Program-made: the position numbers and the translations under genes | Source of the DNA: Thermoanaerobaculia bacterium | Lineage (GTDB): Bacteria > Acidobacteriota > Thermoanaerobaculia > Multivoradales > JAIOJS01 | Reading direction: 5' to 3' | Length of the DNA: 64,000 nt | Assembly (NCBI GenBank): GCA_030429235.1 | Contig: JAUIDB010000006.1 | Span: forward strand, 124,001-188,000 | In this document: in pieces, positions 16,488-25,652 of the stretch | How positions within the stretch are numbered: the first letter of the stretch is position 1 | Layout of the letters: each line of letters opens with the position of its first letter | The notes under the pieces: model-generated | What the model saw: only the letters and a program-made list of their open reading frames with translations | Databases searched by the model: none | Told to the model about the DNA's origin: nothing

Positions 16488-17330
16488 TCAGCGGCGGAGG
16501 TTGCGATCCAGCCACCTCAGGGTGGCATTCATGGCATCGATCAGGTGGGGCGTCGGCCCCTGGAAGGGGTGTTTGGCCCCCAGGGTGTGGCCGGCACCGG
16601 CAATCCGGTGGAGCAACACGGGGGGAGCTGCGGCCGCGGCCAGGTCGTCACCTTCAGCCGGGTCCACGGTCTCGTCTTCGCTCCCGTGCACGATCAGCCA
16701 CGGGGCGGAGCGGCGAGCGGCCGCCGCCATCAGGTCGAGAGCCTCGGCGTTCTCTTCGATATCGTCGAGCAGGTCGGTGGAGATCGGGAGGGTCTGTCCG
16801 GTGCGTCCATTGTGGATCGGGAGCTCTCCATCGCGCCGCCACTGCTCCTCGAGCCCGCGGAAGCGGTGGACCTCGCCGATTGCGTTCCAGGTCACCAGGG
16901 CTTTGAGCGCGGGACGATCGCTAAGGCCAGCGGCCGCGAGGATCGCAGCTCCCCCACCCCGGCTGTGTCCGAAGAGGCCAACCCGATCGGCGTCGATGCG
17001 CTCGGGGTCGAGTTGGGCCACTTCGGAGAAGATCGACCGCAGGTCTTCGACGTCGCGGGAGTAGGTCGCGTCGCGAAACGCCTGGGGATCGCTGACGACG
17101 TCCTCCCCGGGGGCCACGCCGCTGCCGCTGAAGTTGAAGCGCAGAACGGCGAATCCCTTCTCGCACAGCAGATCTGCCAGCGGTGGGTGGAAACCCCAGT
17201 CCATGAACCCCTTGAACCCGTGGCACTGCAGGACTAGAGGGCGGGGCTGGCGAGCCGCTGGCAGATGCAGCACGGCGTCGAGAGGACGGGGTCCGGCGGT
17301 GAGTCGTAGGTGGCGTGTCGTCGTAGGCAT
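16488..17330 (-). CDS. alpha/beta hydrolase (dienelactone hydrolase/acyl esterase-like)
   Basis: 280 residues: LVLQCHGFKGFMDWGF (oxyanion HG), nucleophile elbow GHSRGGGAA, LIVHGSEDETVDPAEG (acid) and AGHTLG with the catalytic His near the C terminus. There is no signal peptide, so it is a cytoplasmic serine hydrolase. It closely follows the ygfZ-like gene on the same strand (14-bp gap), hence a likely two-gene transcript. Substrate unknown. Confidence 0.85.
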   Translation of the reverse strand: MPTTTRHLRLTAGPRPLDAVLHLPAARQPRPLVLQCHGFKGFMDWGFHPPLADLLCEKGFAVLRFNFSGSGVAPGEDVVSDPQAFRDATYSRDVEDLRSIFSEVAQLDPERIDADRVGLFGHSRGGGAAILAAAGLSDRPALKALVTWNAIGEVHRFRGLEEQWRRDGELPIHNGRTGQTLPISTDLLDDIEENAEALDLMAAAARRSAPWLIVHGSEDETVDPAEGDDLAAAAAPPVLLHRIAGAGHTLGAKHPFQGPTPHLIDAMNATLRWLDRNLRR

Positions 17331-17344
17331 CTTCGGTTCCTCGG

Positions 17345-18307
17345 TCAGCCGTCGGAAGCAGTAAAGGGAAGAGCGACCACCTCGGCGGAGGAGCCGTTGT
17401 CGAGTTGCACCACCGTGCCTGGCTCGCCGGCCCGATGATGGACGATGGCGAGTGCGATGGGGCCGTGGAGGGGAGATTCGGTCGAGGCTCCCAACCGTCC
17501 CACCGCGCGCCCGTCGAGAAGCAGTTCACCGCCCGGACTGGGAGTTGGGAGTTCGAGGCCTCTGAGGCCCCGGGGCGAACGCTGAACTCCACCCCGGTAG
17601 TGGATGCGGGCGATGACTTCCTGTCCCAGGTAGCATCCCTTGTCGTAGCTGACGGCGCGTTCTTCGTGGCCGGTCTCCTGGGGGAAGCAATCGTCGGCGA
17701 AGTCGATGCCGTAGCGCAACCAACCCGATTCGACGTGCAGACAGTTCCAGGCCAGAGAATCGAGGGGGGTGGCCGACGCAGCCAGTGCCTCGGCCCAGTT
17801 CGCGGCCTGCTGATCGACGTAGACCACGAACCAGTCGATGCCGGCCAGGGTCCTCGGGACGGCCAACGCTTCGCCCGGCGGGCCCTGTACGACCTCTGCC
17901 CGGCCGGCCGGCAGCGCCGGGAGGCCGAGAGCCACGGCCGCCCGGGCATTGAGGTAGAAGCACCGAACATCGCGGGTGGTGAAATCGACCCGATCGGCGA
18001 TCCGGTATTTGGTCAGATGCTCGACCATCGGCTCACCTCGGCCCTGTGGCCATTCCACCCAGAGCGACGCTCCTCGATCCATGGCCCAGAGGTCACTCAA
18101 GATGCGTCCCTTGACCTGGGTACAGAACCCGTAGGTCGCCCCTCCTTCGCCGAGACGAGCGACATCGCAGGTCACCAGGCCGTTCAAGAAGCGCCGATGA
18201 TCCGCCCCCGTCAGTTCGACGAGGTCGAGGCCGGTTTCGAAGAAGGCGGCTCCGTGGCGAGCCGCCGTGAGTGCGTCGTGCAGTGACATCGGTCCATCGT
18301 CGGTCAT
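17345..18307 (-). CDS. ygfZ: YgfZ/GcvT-family folate-binding Fe-S cluster protein
   Basis: About 320 residues with the family signature KGCYLGQEV (K-G-C-Y-x-G-Q-E) and an N-terminal aminomethyltransferase-like fold (FLNGLVTCDV). YgfZ/IBA57 proteins use folate in maturing or repairing certain Fe-S enzymes. The gene is divergent from an ErpA/IscA-type carrier 173 bp away, fitting a joint role in Fe-S biogenesis. The start could be ATG 18307 or the second ATG at 18289 (MSLHDAL). Confidence 0.85.
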   Translation of the reverse strand: MTDDGPMSLHDALTAARHGAAFFETGLDLVELTGADHRRFLNGLVTCDVARLGEGGATYGFCTQVKGRILSDLWAMDRGASLWVEWPQGRGEPMVEHLTKYRIADRVDFTTRDVRCFYLNARAAVALGLPALPAGRAEVVQGPPGEALAVPRTLAGIDWFVVYVDQQAANWAEALAASATPLDSLAWNCLHVESGWLRYGIDFADDCFPQETGHEERAVSYDKGCYLGQEVIARIHYRGGVQRSPRGLRGLELPTPSPGGELLLDGRAVGRLGASTESPLHGPIALAIVHHRAGEPGTVVQLDNGSSAEVVALPFTASDG

Positions 18308-18480
18308 GCGCGAAGTGTAGTGGATGCCCTCTCTGGCGGCGCCGCGACTCCTGCCTCGTCGCCGACCTGCTGGACCATCCGCGACCTTGCCCCGCCCGCG
18401 GTATTCAGGAGACTGCTACAATCGCGGGGGAATACGAGCCACCTCGCTCCTGGTTATTGTGGCTCACGAGGAGATTCCAG

Positions 18481-18873
18481 ATGGCCGAAACCGACACCGC
18501 TACCAACTCCCAGACCACCGCCGCGCAACCCGTTGCGGTTCACCATCCTGTCGATCTGACCGCCAAAGCGGCACAGATGATCCGCCTGACGCGGCAGGAA
18601 GAAAAGCTCCCCGAGACCCACGGACTGCGCGTTGCGGTCGTCGGCGGCGGGTGCAGCGGCTTCCAATATGCGCTCGACTTCACCGACGAGGCCCGTGACA
18701 ACGACCACGTCTATCAGGTCGAGGATGTCACCCTGTACGTCGATGCGGTGAGTGCTCGCTACCTTCAGGGCACCACGATCGACTATGTGATGGGAATGTC
18801 GGGAGCCGGCTTCAAATTCAACAACCCCAAGGCGGTCGGTTCCTGCGGCTGCGGCAGTTCGTTCAGCGTCTGA
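18481..18873 (+). CDS. A-type iron-sulfur cluster carrier (ErpA/IscA family)
   Basis: 130 residues: DLTAKAAQMIRLTRQEE, then LRVAVVGGGCSGFQYALDF and SCGCGSSFS, giving the three conserved cysteines C, C-x-C of A-type carriers. It receives Fe-S clusters from the scaffold and passes them to apo-enzymes. The N-terminal 20 residues are Thr/Ala/Gln-rich and disordered. GAGGAGA 6-12 bases upstream sets ATG 18481 as start; the longer track ORF is rejected. ErpA versus IscA cannot be separated by eye. Confidence 0.88.
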   Translation: MAETDTATNSQTTAAQPVAVHHPVDLTAKAAQMIRLTRQEEKLPETHGLRVAVVGGGCSGFQYALDFTDEARDNDHVYQVEDVTLYVDAVSARYLQGTTIDYVMGMSGAGFKFNNPKAVGSCGCGSSFSV

Positions 18874-18919
18874 ACCGTCCTCCGCGATCTCGCGGTCACG
18901 ACGTTCGCTTCTCCGATCG

Positions 18920-19615
18920 ATGCTGCGGGCCATCCTCTTCGACTTCAACGGGATCCTCGTCGACGACGAGCCTCTGCACTGTGAACTCTTTCAGAGGGTT
19001 CTGGCGGAAGAGGGCATCGCCCTGTCGCGGGAAGACTACTGGGCGCACTACCTCGGCTACGACGACGAGGGTTGCTTTGCCGCGGTGTACCGGACGGCGG
19101 GTCGTGACCTCGATCCGACGAATCTGGTTCGCCTGATCGCGCGCAAGGCTACCTACTATCGAGAGCGGATCCGCCAGGATGGATATCCCTTCTTCGCTGG
19201 GGGTTTCGAACTCGTGCGCGAAGCAGCCCAGGCCGGGGTCACCCTGGGGGTCGTGAGTGGCGCGCTTCGCGAGGAGATCGAAGGAGCGCTCGAACAAGCG
19301 GCGGCGCGGTCGCTCTTCAAGTTGATCGTGGCGGCCGAGGATGTCCAGCGCAGCAAGCCCGATCCCGAGGGCTATCGTCGCGGAGTCATGCTCCTCAACA
19401 GTGAGCCTCCCCTTCCCGATCGTCTCTTCCATCCGCACGAGGTGCTGGCCATCGAAGACAGTCCTGCCGGCTTGAACTCGGCGCGCGAGGCGGGCCTGGC
19501 GACCGTGGGCGTTGCCCAGACCTATCGGTCCGAGGAACTCGAGATGGCCGATGCCGTGGTCGAGTCGATGGCGCAGCTAAACCTCGATCGCCTGTTGGAC
19601 TTGATCGGCGGCTGA
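18920..19615 (+). CDS. HAD-superfamily hydrolase with DFNG motif
   Basis: 231 residues: motif I LFDFNGILVDDEPLH, motif II VVSGA, motif III KPDPEGY and motif IV IEDSPAGLNSA. This is the beta-phosphoglucomutase/phosphatase group of HAD enzymes. Motif I has DFN in place of DxD; the first Asp (nucleophile) is kept while the acid/base Asp is Asn, which could lower activity or shift chemistry. There are 46 bp between this gene and the Fe-S carrier. Substrate is unknown. Confidence 0.85.
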   Translation: MLRAILFDFNGILVDDEPLHCELFQRVLAEEGIALSREDYWAHYLGYDDEGCFAAVYRTAGRDLDPTNLVRLIARKATYYRERIRQDGYPFFAGGFELVREAAQAGVTLGVVSGALREEIEGALEQAAARSLFKLIVAAEDVQRSKPDPEGYRRGVMLLNSEPPLPDRLFHPHEVLAIEDSPAGLNSAREAGLATVGVAQTYRSEELEMADAVVESMAQLNLDRLLDLIGG

Positions 19616-19658
19616 AGCCTCGTCTCGAGGAGACGAGGAGTGATATAAAGACGCCCCC

Positions 19659-20231
19659 ATGGAGCGACGATTCAGACAGGAACACGGCGGCGGGCGGATC
19701 GAGGTCATCTGTGGCGGGATGTTCTCTGGTAAGTCCGAAGAACTGGTCCGCCGGCTGCGCCGAGCCCTCATCGCGCGGCAGACCATACAGGTCTTCAAGC
19801 CGCGAATCGACAATCGCCACGCTCCGGATCGCGTCGTCACCCGGGACCGCCGCGAGGTCGATGCGACTTCGGTCGAGAACACGGCGGAGCTTCAGAGGGA
19901 GCTGCTCCCCGACGTCGAGGTGATCGGGATCGACGAGGTGCAGTTCTTCGACTCGGCACTGGTCGAATTGGTCACGCAGCTCGCCGACCGGGGGGTTCGG
20001 GTCATCGTGGCGGGTTTGGACCAGGACTATCGGCGTCGGCCCTTCGGCCCGATGCCCGAGTTGATGGCCCTGGCGGAGCACGTCGACAAGGTGCACGCCG
20101 TCTGCGTGCAGTGTGGGGCGACGGCCCACTACAGCCAACGTTTCGCGGGGGGTGGTGAGCAGGTCCTGGTGGGCGACGGAGAGTCCTACGAAGCCCGCTG
20201 TCGCAGTTGCTACGAGCCCTACCAGCCCTGA
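19659..20231 (+). CDS. tdk: thymidine kinase (type II)
   Basis: 190 residues with P-loop EVICGGMFSGKSEELVRRL, the Asp/Glu motif VIGIDEVQFF, lasso/active-site segment GLDQDYRRRPFGPM, and structural zinc cysteines CVQC...CRSC. It phosphorylates thymidine for salvage. About 40 bp after the HAD gene, same strand. Family assignment is firm. Confidence 0.93.
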   Translation: MERRFRQEHGGGRIEVICGGMFSGKSEELVRRLRRALIARQTIQVFKPRIDNRHAPDRVVTRDRREVDATSVENTAELQRELLPDVEVIGIDEVQFFDSALVELVTQLADRGVRVIVAGLDQDYRRRPFGPMPELMALAEHVDKVHAVCVQCGATAHYSQRFAGGGEQVLVGDGESYEARCRSCYEPYQP

Positions 20232-20337
20232 GGCCAGGCGGCAGGTGATGGAGAGTTCGCGGCCGTCTCCACGCCCCGGAACTGCGCGTCGACCGTGGGG
20301 TCAGGAGCCCTTCGGTTCGCGGTACCGTGGTTCGCTG

Positions 20338-21771
20338 GTGCGGGCTCTTTGGCTGGGACTGCTGCTGGCTGGGTGCCACTCGCCAACTCCCGCCCCGGAT
20401 GTGTTGTTCGTTACGATCGACACCCTGCGGGCGGATCGAGTCGGGGTCTACGGGTCCACGACGGCGCGGACACCGAACATCGATCGCCTGGCCGCCCAGG
20501 GGGCTTGGTTCACCGACGCAGTGGCTCCGCTCCCGGAGACGCGTCCCTCCCACTTCACACTCTTCACCTCGCGGTACCCCCGCGACCACGGCGTGGTCAG
20601 CAACACCCAGCGTTTGGCTGAGGAGTTCCTGACCCTGGCTGAGCTCTACCGTAGTGCGGGATACGCGACCGCTGCGTTCTCCGGCACCATCCTGCTCGAT
20701 CGAGATTCTGGGGCAGGGCAGGGCTTCGATCTGCTCGAGACGGGAGACGAGCCCCAACGGCCGTCGTCGGAGGTGCTGGCGGACGTCCGTAGTTACTTGG
20801 CGCGGGCCTCGACCGACCAGCCGCTCTTCCTGTGGGTGCACCTGTTCGACCCCCACATGCCGTACGAGCCCGACGGCCCAGAACCTCGAGGGGCAACGGC
20901 CGCAGACGAGAGTGAGACGTTGCCCTCGGTCGACGATTCCACGCCGACCGATCCCGCCGATTGGGTTCGACGCCTCCCGACCTTCACCTGGCCCCGACTC
21001 CTGCAGCTGGCGGCGGCCCATGACGGGGACCTCCCGGCGGGCGCGGTAGACCGAGGTCGCGAGCTCTACGCCGGGGAGGTCGAAGTGGTCGACGAGGCCG
21101 TGGGAGCGCTGCGTCGACTGCTCGAAGCACGGGGCAGCTGGGACCGCACGCTCACCCTCTTCACCGCCGACCACGGGGAGTGCTTCGAGCAAGGCATCTA
21201 CTTCGAACACTCGCATTGTCTCGGAGAAGGTGCTCTGGCCGTTCCCCTGATCCTGGCCGGCCCCGGCATCGAGCCGGGCCGGCGAGAGCGGGTCGTCGAG
21301 CACTTGGATGTCGCGCCGACCCTGCTGCGAGCGACCGGCCTGGAAGTCCCCGACACCTACCTCGGCCGCGATTTGCTGCTGGCCGGACCGCAACCGGCTG
21401 AGACGGCGTTCTTCCAGCCGCCGGTGTACCCTCAAGAGCAGATCGAGAATCGGCGGGATGTTCTCCAACGGCTGCGAAGTGCTGGTGGGGACCCCACCCG
21501 CGATCTGCTGGGTGACCGGCTGCAGGTCGGGGCTCGTAGAGGGGCCTTCAAGTACCTGCGGATCGAGGGACAGGAGTGGCTTTGGAACCTCGACCGAGAT
21601 CCCGAGGCCTCTCACGACCTTGCGGCCGAGGAGCCGGAGCTGCTCTTGGACCTACGGAGGGCCACTCGTGAGTGGTTGCGTGATCACCCGATCCGGGCGG
21701 TGGACTCCGAGGAGATCAACCCCGAGCTGCGCAAGAAACTCGAGGCACTAGGGTACCTCGGCGGAGGTTGA
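20338..21771 (+). CDS. sulfatase-fold lipoprotein with Thr at the nucleophile position
   Basis: About 477 residues if started at GTG 20338, giving a short lipoprotein signal VRALWLGLLLAGC with lipobox LAGC. The alkaline-phosphatase/sulfatase fold is clear: FVTIDTLRADRVGVYG, FDPHMPYEP, TADHGECFE and YLGRD. Where sulfatases have C/S-x-P-x-R, this protein reads ETRPSH, so threonine replaces the formylglycine-forming residue; phosphotransferases and phosphonate hydrolases of this fold also use Thr. It is therefore more likely a phospho- than a sulfo-hydrolase, at the periplasmic membrane. ATG 20248 is an alternative start. Confidence 0.8.
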   Translation: MRALWLGLLLAGCHSPTPAPDVLFVTIDTLRADRVGVYGSTTARTPNIDRLAAQGAWFTDAVAPLPETRPSHFTLFTSRYPRDHGVVSNTQRLAEEFLTLAELYRSAGYATAAFSGTILLDRDSGAGQGFDLLETGDEPQRPSSEVLADVRSYLARASTDQPLFLWVHLFDPHMPYEPDGPEPRGATAADESETLPSVDDSTPTDPADWVRRLPTFTWPRLLQLAAAHDGDLPAGAVDRGRELYAGEVEVVDEAVGALRRLLEARGSWDRTLTLFTADHGECFEQGIYFEHSHCLGEGALAVPLILAGPGIEPGRRERVVEHLDVAPTLLRATGLEVPDTYLGRDLLLAGPQPAETAFFQPPVYPQEQIENRRDVLQRLRSAGGDPTRDLLGDRLQVGARRGAFKYLRIEGQEWLWNLDRDPEASHDLAAEEPELLLDLRRATREWLRDHPIRAVDSEEINPELRKKLEALGYLGGG

Positions 21772-21811
21772 GGGCTGCGGGTAGCCGAGACTCGGCGGCA
21801 CTAGCGAGAGC

Positions 21812-22606
21812 TCAGTCGGGGCTCGGAGCGGAGTGTTCCGAGATCAGCCTGGCCACGGCTCCGTCCTCTCGAAGTCGTTGCAGTGCGGCGTCGAAGCGAG
21901 CCAGGATCTCGCGGGCTCCTGGCTGGTCTCGTGGCACGATCAAGTGCTGACTGACCCTCTCCGCGGGACCCTCGAGGGTTCGCAACTGGCGCCTTCGGAT
22001 CCCCATACGCCGGGCCGTGGCCCAGCCCAGGAGGTCGCCGACCAGGAAAAAGTCCGCGCGGCCTTGGAGGATCATCTGGAAGCAGGACTGCATCGTGGGC
22101 GGGTTCACGAATTCATGTCGGGCCACCGCCTCCGTCGGCTGCGGAAACCCCAACGGTAGGCATTCGGTCAGGTCTGGCCGACCGGCGACCTCGGTCGTAC
22201 TCTGTAGGTCGGCATCCGCGCGCACGAAGTAGCGCGACTCGAGGGTGAAGAGGGAGTCTGAGTAGAGAAAGTCGCTTTGCCGCTGTTCGGTGAGCACGTA
22301 AGGGAAGGTGCCGAAGAACTGGCCCTGCTGTGTCGCCTGCAGCCCGCGCTTCCACGGTAGGAACTCGATCTCGGTGGCCACTCCGATCTCGTGGAAGGTC
22401 GCGACGACGATCTCGGTAGCGAGGCCTCCGGCCGGAAGATCAACTCCGCTGAGCGGGGGGTAGGCATCGCCGGTGACCAACCGCAGCGAGGACGGCGGAG
22501 GGGCCTGGCCACTTGCGATAGTCGAGATGCCAGTAAGCAGCGTGATAGCGACAATACGACGTAGCGACACGATCAGAAGCCTAGTCGTTGGCGAAATCCG
22601 AAGCAA
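21812..22606 (-). CDS. periplasmic solute-binding protein, family 3-like
   Basis: About 264 residues. A signal segment (IVAITLLTGISTIASG) precedes a type-3 binding-protein fold: LRLVTGDAYPPLSG, GLATEIVVATFHEIGVATEIEFLPWKRGL, YSDSLFTLESRYFV, LQGRADFFLVGDLLGW. Such proteins bind amino acids for ABC uptake or serve as sensory domains. No permease or ATPase gene is adjacent, so it may be an orphan binding protein. It is divergent from the FAD monooxygenase gene. Confidence 0.75.
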   Translation of the reverse strand: MLRISPTTRLLIVSLRRIVAITLLTGISTIASGQAPPPSSLRLVTGDAYPPLSGVDLPAGGLATEIVVATFHEIGVATEIEFLPWKRGLQATQQGQFFGTFPYVLTEQRQSDFLYSDSLFTLESRYFVRADADLQSTTEVAGRPDLTECLPLGFPQPTEAVARHEFVNPPTMQSCFQMILQGRADFFLVGDLLGWATARRMGIRRRQLRTLEGPAERVSQHLIVPRDQPGAREILARFDAALQRLREDGAVARLISEHSAPSPD

Positions 22607-22700
22607 CCGACTCTGGGAGAGGGGCCGACCACCAAGCGGTCAGGCCTGGCTCGACGCTTGCCTCTCGCACCCGAGGGTGTGGGGAGATAACGTAGGCAGC

Positions 22701-23855
22701 GTGCGAGGCGTGAGGGTCTGTATCGTCGGAGGGGGCATCGGTGGACTGGCCACCGCGATCGCGTTGCAGCAACGGGGAGTCGAGGCTCAGGTCTACGAAG
22801 CGGCGCCCGAGCTGACGGCGGTCGGCAAGGGGATCTGGATGCCGCCGAATGCGTTGGCCGTCCTCGACCAGCTGGGAGTCGGGGAGGACGTGGCGAGCCG
22901 CGGGGTCGAGCTCGACCAGGTAGAGTTGCGGGACCGCGACAGTGGAGTGATTCAGGCCCTTCCGATGCACTGGGTTCGCGACCGGTTCGGTCGCAACACC
23001 GTGTCGATCTTGCGGTCGGAACTGCAAGCCGCGCTGGTTGATCGACTGGCCCCCGGCACACTCCATCTGGGCAAGCGCTATCGTGGGAGCGAGGATGGCG
23101 GAGACCGGGTGGTGGTGGAGTTCGAGGACTCGACGGCCACCGAAGCTGGCTTGCTGATCGGGGCCGATGGCCTTCGCTCCGCCGTGCGCTCCTCGGTGGA
23201 TCCTGGAGCCAGGCTGCGCTCCTCGGGGCAGGTCTGCAGCCTCGCTCTCTGTGACTTCGAACTGCCCCGGGATTCACGAGGCCGGGCCTTCGAGGTCTGG
23301 GGAGGACGCTTCCGCATCGGTTTCTCGGCGGTTTCGGACCGGCGGGTGTACTGGTTCGCTCCGCGGCTCGCAACGGGGGCATCGGGCGCTGTCGTCGAGC
23401 CCCTGACGCCAGCGGAGCGCTGGGAGGGCTACCGTGGCTTTCCGTCGCCGATTCCCGAGCTGCTGCAGGCCACCGATCCTGACGAGATCCTCGACGTGGA
23501 ACTCGTGGAACTCGTCGCGCTGTCTCGCTGGTGGTCAGGACGGCGGGTCTTGGTGGGCGACGCCGCCCACGCCATGACTCCGAACACGGGCCAGGGGGGT
23601 GCCCAGGCGCTGGAGGACGCCGCGTGTCTGGCCCAGTGTCTGGTGGCCCATGACGATCTCCGGGTGGCTCTCACCAGGTACGAGAAACTACGACGTCCGA
23701 AAGCGACGAGACTGTCCAGTAGCGCGCGCCGGTTGGGCCGCCTGGCCCATCTCCAGAACCGGACTTTGCGTCGTCTGCGCAATGCGACGCTGCGGGCGAT
23801 TCCACAAACGTTGGTACGCCATCAGATGGGACAGATCTACTCGTTGCAGTTCTGA
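22701..23855 (+). CDS. FAD-dependent aromatic-type monooxygenase
   Basis: About 384 residues: Rossmann dinucleotide site VCIVGGGIGGLATAIALQQRG, the DG motif GLLIGADGLRSAVRSSV, and GD motif RVLVGDAAHAMTPNTGQGGAQALEDA. These three motifs define the salicylate hydroxylase/UbiH/zeaxanthin epoxidase family. It uses NAD(P)H and O2 to hydroxylate an unsaturated or aromatic substrate. The start is GTG 22701 or 22710, just before the first strand; the longer track ORF overlaps the divergent gene and is rejected. No pathway neighbour is obvious. Confidence 0.87.
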   Translation: MRGVRVCIVGGGIGGLATAIALQQRGVEAQVYEAAPELTAVGKGIWMPPNALAVLDQLGVGEDVASRGVELDQVELRDRDSGVIQALPMHWVRDRFGRNTVSILRSELQAALVDRLAPGTLHLGKRYRGSEDGGDRVVVEFEDSTATEAGLLIGADGLRSAVRSSVDPGARLRSSGQVCSLALCDFELPRDSRGRAFEVWGGRFRIGFSAVSDRRVYWFAPRLATGASGAVVEPLTPAERWEGYRGFPSPIPELLQATDPDEILDVELVELVALSRWWSGRRVLVGDAAHAMTPNTGQGGAQALEDAACLAQCLVAHDDLRVALTRYEKLRRPKATRLSSSARRLGRLAHLQNRTLRRLRNATLRAIPQTLVRHQMGQIYSLQF

Positions 23856-24050
23856 CCCGGGCCAGTCGGTGACCGGACGCTTCCGGGTCTTGGAAGTGGA
23901 GACCCCTTTCGGCGCGAAGAGAACTGCACTATCATCCCCGGCTCGTCGGTGTCGGGGGTGGGGTCGGCCTCCCCGCTGGCGCCGTACGTCTCTTCCGTCG
24001 AATCAGCCGGAGCTTCCCGACGCGGCTCGGCTGGACCATGGAGCGGACCC

Positions 24051-24614
24051 TTGACTCTCTGGACCCTGGTGGGCATCCCACTTCTCATCTTCACGGCGCG
24101 CCTGCTCGACGTGACGCTCAGCACGATTCGCATCGTGTTCATCTCGCGTGGACTCAGGCGCTTGGCACCGCTGATCGGTTTCGTCGAGATTTTGATCTGG
24201 CTGGTAGCAATCGGGCAAGTGATGCAACACCTGGACCGGCCGGTCAACTACGTGGCTTACGCCGGGGGATTTGCGGCGGGAACCTGGATCGGTCTCCTCC
24301 TCGAGAACCGGTTGGCCATCGGCCTGGTGGCGGTGCGCATCATCACTCGCAGCGATGCCACCGAGTTGGTCGAGAGCCTGCAGGATGGAAACTTCGGGGT
24401 CACCAGTTTCGGGGCTCGGGGAATCAAGGGTCGCGTCCGATTGCTCCTGACCGTACTGCCGCGCAAGGACCTGCCACGGGTGCAGCGATTGGTGGAGGAG
24501 AAGAACCCCGGGGCCTTCCTGTCGGTCGAAGATGTGCGTGAAGTCAGTCAAGGCTACTTTCCGGCGACCGATACCGGCTGGTGGGGACGGCTGCGAGGGG
24601 CCGGCAAGGGCTAG
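24051..24614 (+). CDS. UPF0316/DUF2179 membrane protein (YebE-like)
   Basis: About 187 residues: three N-terminal membrane segments (FTARLLDVTLSTIRIVFISRG, FVEILIWLVAIGQVM, YVAYAGGFAAGTWIGLLLE) and a soluble C-terminal DUF2179 domain (GNFGVTSFGARGIKGRVRLLLTVLPRKD). This is the usual layout of UPF0316 proteins, which are of unknown function. TTG 24051 with GGAG upstream gives the family's normal N terminus; the track's GTG 23949 would add 34 residues of Ser/Gly-rich sequence. The stop shares CTAG with the convergent GT2 gene. Confidence 0.78.
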   Translation: MTLWTLVGIPLLIFTARLLDVTLSTIRIVFISRGLRRLAPLIGFVEILIWLVAIGQVMQHLDRPVNYVAYAGGFAAGTWIGLLLENRLAIGLVAVRIITRSDATELVESLQDGNFGVTSFGARGIKGRVRLLLTVLPRKDLPRVQRLVEEKNPGAFLSVEDVREVSQGYFPATDTGWWGRLRGAGKG

Positions 24615-25633
24615 GAAGTGCGGCTTCGGGCCGGTCGGGTCAGAAGGCGCCACGAGCCGATCACGAAACCGAGCCCACAGATCACGAGATACAGCCAGTA
24701 CAGCGGTACCGACCGCAGGGCAAAGCCGAGACCGCGAGAACCGAGTAAGAACCGGAAGAAGCCGCGGTTCAGTCCCACCATCATGAGCAGGCAGACGACG
24801 GCGAAGGCGAAGAGTGGCCATCGTTGGTCGGGGACCAGAAGTGTGCAGACGAGAGTGAGCGGAAGGAGGCCCGCGGCCACGACGCTCAGCCGATCCCGGT
24901 GCTTCACGTTGAGATCGTTCAGTAGCCCCTCGCCACGCAGCATCTGCTCTGTCCAGGGGACGGCTCGTCGGAAGAGGTCGGTGTAGACCAGGTTGCCGAG
25001 AGTCCAGCGCTTCAGGTGGCTGACCTGCAACGTGGGCTCCAGACGGATGGCGTGGCCGGCCCGACGCAGGCGACCGCCGAGTTCGATGTCCTCGATACTC
25101 GGGTCCGCGTAGCTCTCGTCGAAACCCTGCACCTGGTCGAAGGCGTTGCGTCGGACGGCGCCGCAGCCGGACCAGAAAGTCGAGGCCTCGGCTCGGCTGG
25201 TCTGGTGCACCCAGTGGTGGAGTAGATTGCGATACTGTGACAGGAAGTCCGGATCGCCTGGAGCATCGTCGTAGGAGCCGATCACCGCGGCCACGTCTCG
25301 TGGCTGTGCCGCAAACCGCTCCACCAGAGTTGCGATCAGGTCCGGCGGGACCTCGACGTCGGAGTCGAGAAAAAAGAGCAGCTTGCCGGTAGCCAACTCG
25401 GCGCCCCGATTGCGGGCGGCAGCCGGGCCCATCCGACGTTCGAGCGCGAGGACGTCGGCTCCCAACTCCCGGGCCAGGGCTGTCTGCTCGTCGGCGCTGG
25501 CGCTGGGGCCATCGAGGACGACGACGATCTGACCACCGGCGGGCTCCAAGCGCTGCAGGCTACGGACGCAGCGTTTCCAGTGCGGAGCGCCCGGGCCGAC
25601 GGGGATGATGACGCTGACGTCAGCCTCGATCAT
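24611..25633 (-). CDS. family 2 glycosyltransferase with C-terminal membrane helices
   Basis: About 340 residues: VSVIIPVGPG, GPAAARNRGAELATGKLLFFLDSDVEVP with a DSD metal site, then IEDIELGGRLRRAGHAIRLEP. Three hydrophobic segments near the C terminus (LSVVAAGLLPLTLVCTLLV, LFAFAVVCLLMMVGL, VPLYWLYLVICGLGFVIG) suggest membrane anchoring, as in transferases acting on lipid-linked acceptors. ATG 25633 is chosen because the fold begins five residues later; the longer track ORF adds an unrelated stretch. It leads into the same-strand set with the small membrane protein and FAD oxidoreductase. Confidence 0.85.
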   Translation of the reverse strand: MIEADVSVIIPVGPGAPHWKRCVRSLQRLEPAGGQIVVVLDGPSASADEQTALARELGADVLALERRMGPAAARNRGAELATGKLLFFLDSDVEVPPDLIATLVERFAAQPRDVAAVIGSYDDAPGDPDFLSQYRNLLHHWVHQTSRAEASTFWSGCGAVRRNAFDQVQGFDESYADPSIEDIELGGRLRRAGHAIRLEPTLQVSHLKRWTLGNLVYTDLFRRAVPWTEQMLRGEGLLNDLNVKHRDRLSVVAAGLLPLTLVCTLLVPDQRWPLFAFAVVCLLMMVGLNRGFFRFLLGSRGLGFALRSVPLYWLYLVICGLGFVIGSWRLLTRPARSRTS

Positions 25634-25652
25634 ACGGGCAGGGTGGTGCGGC

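Noticed and set aside
18400-18480. TACAAT (-10-like) before the Fe-S carrier gene
   Set aside because: No -35 at usable distance; could be chance.
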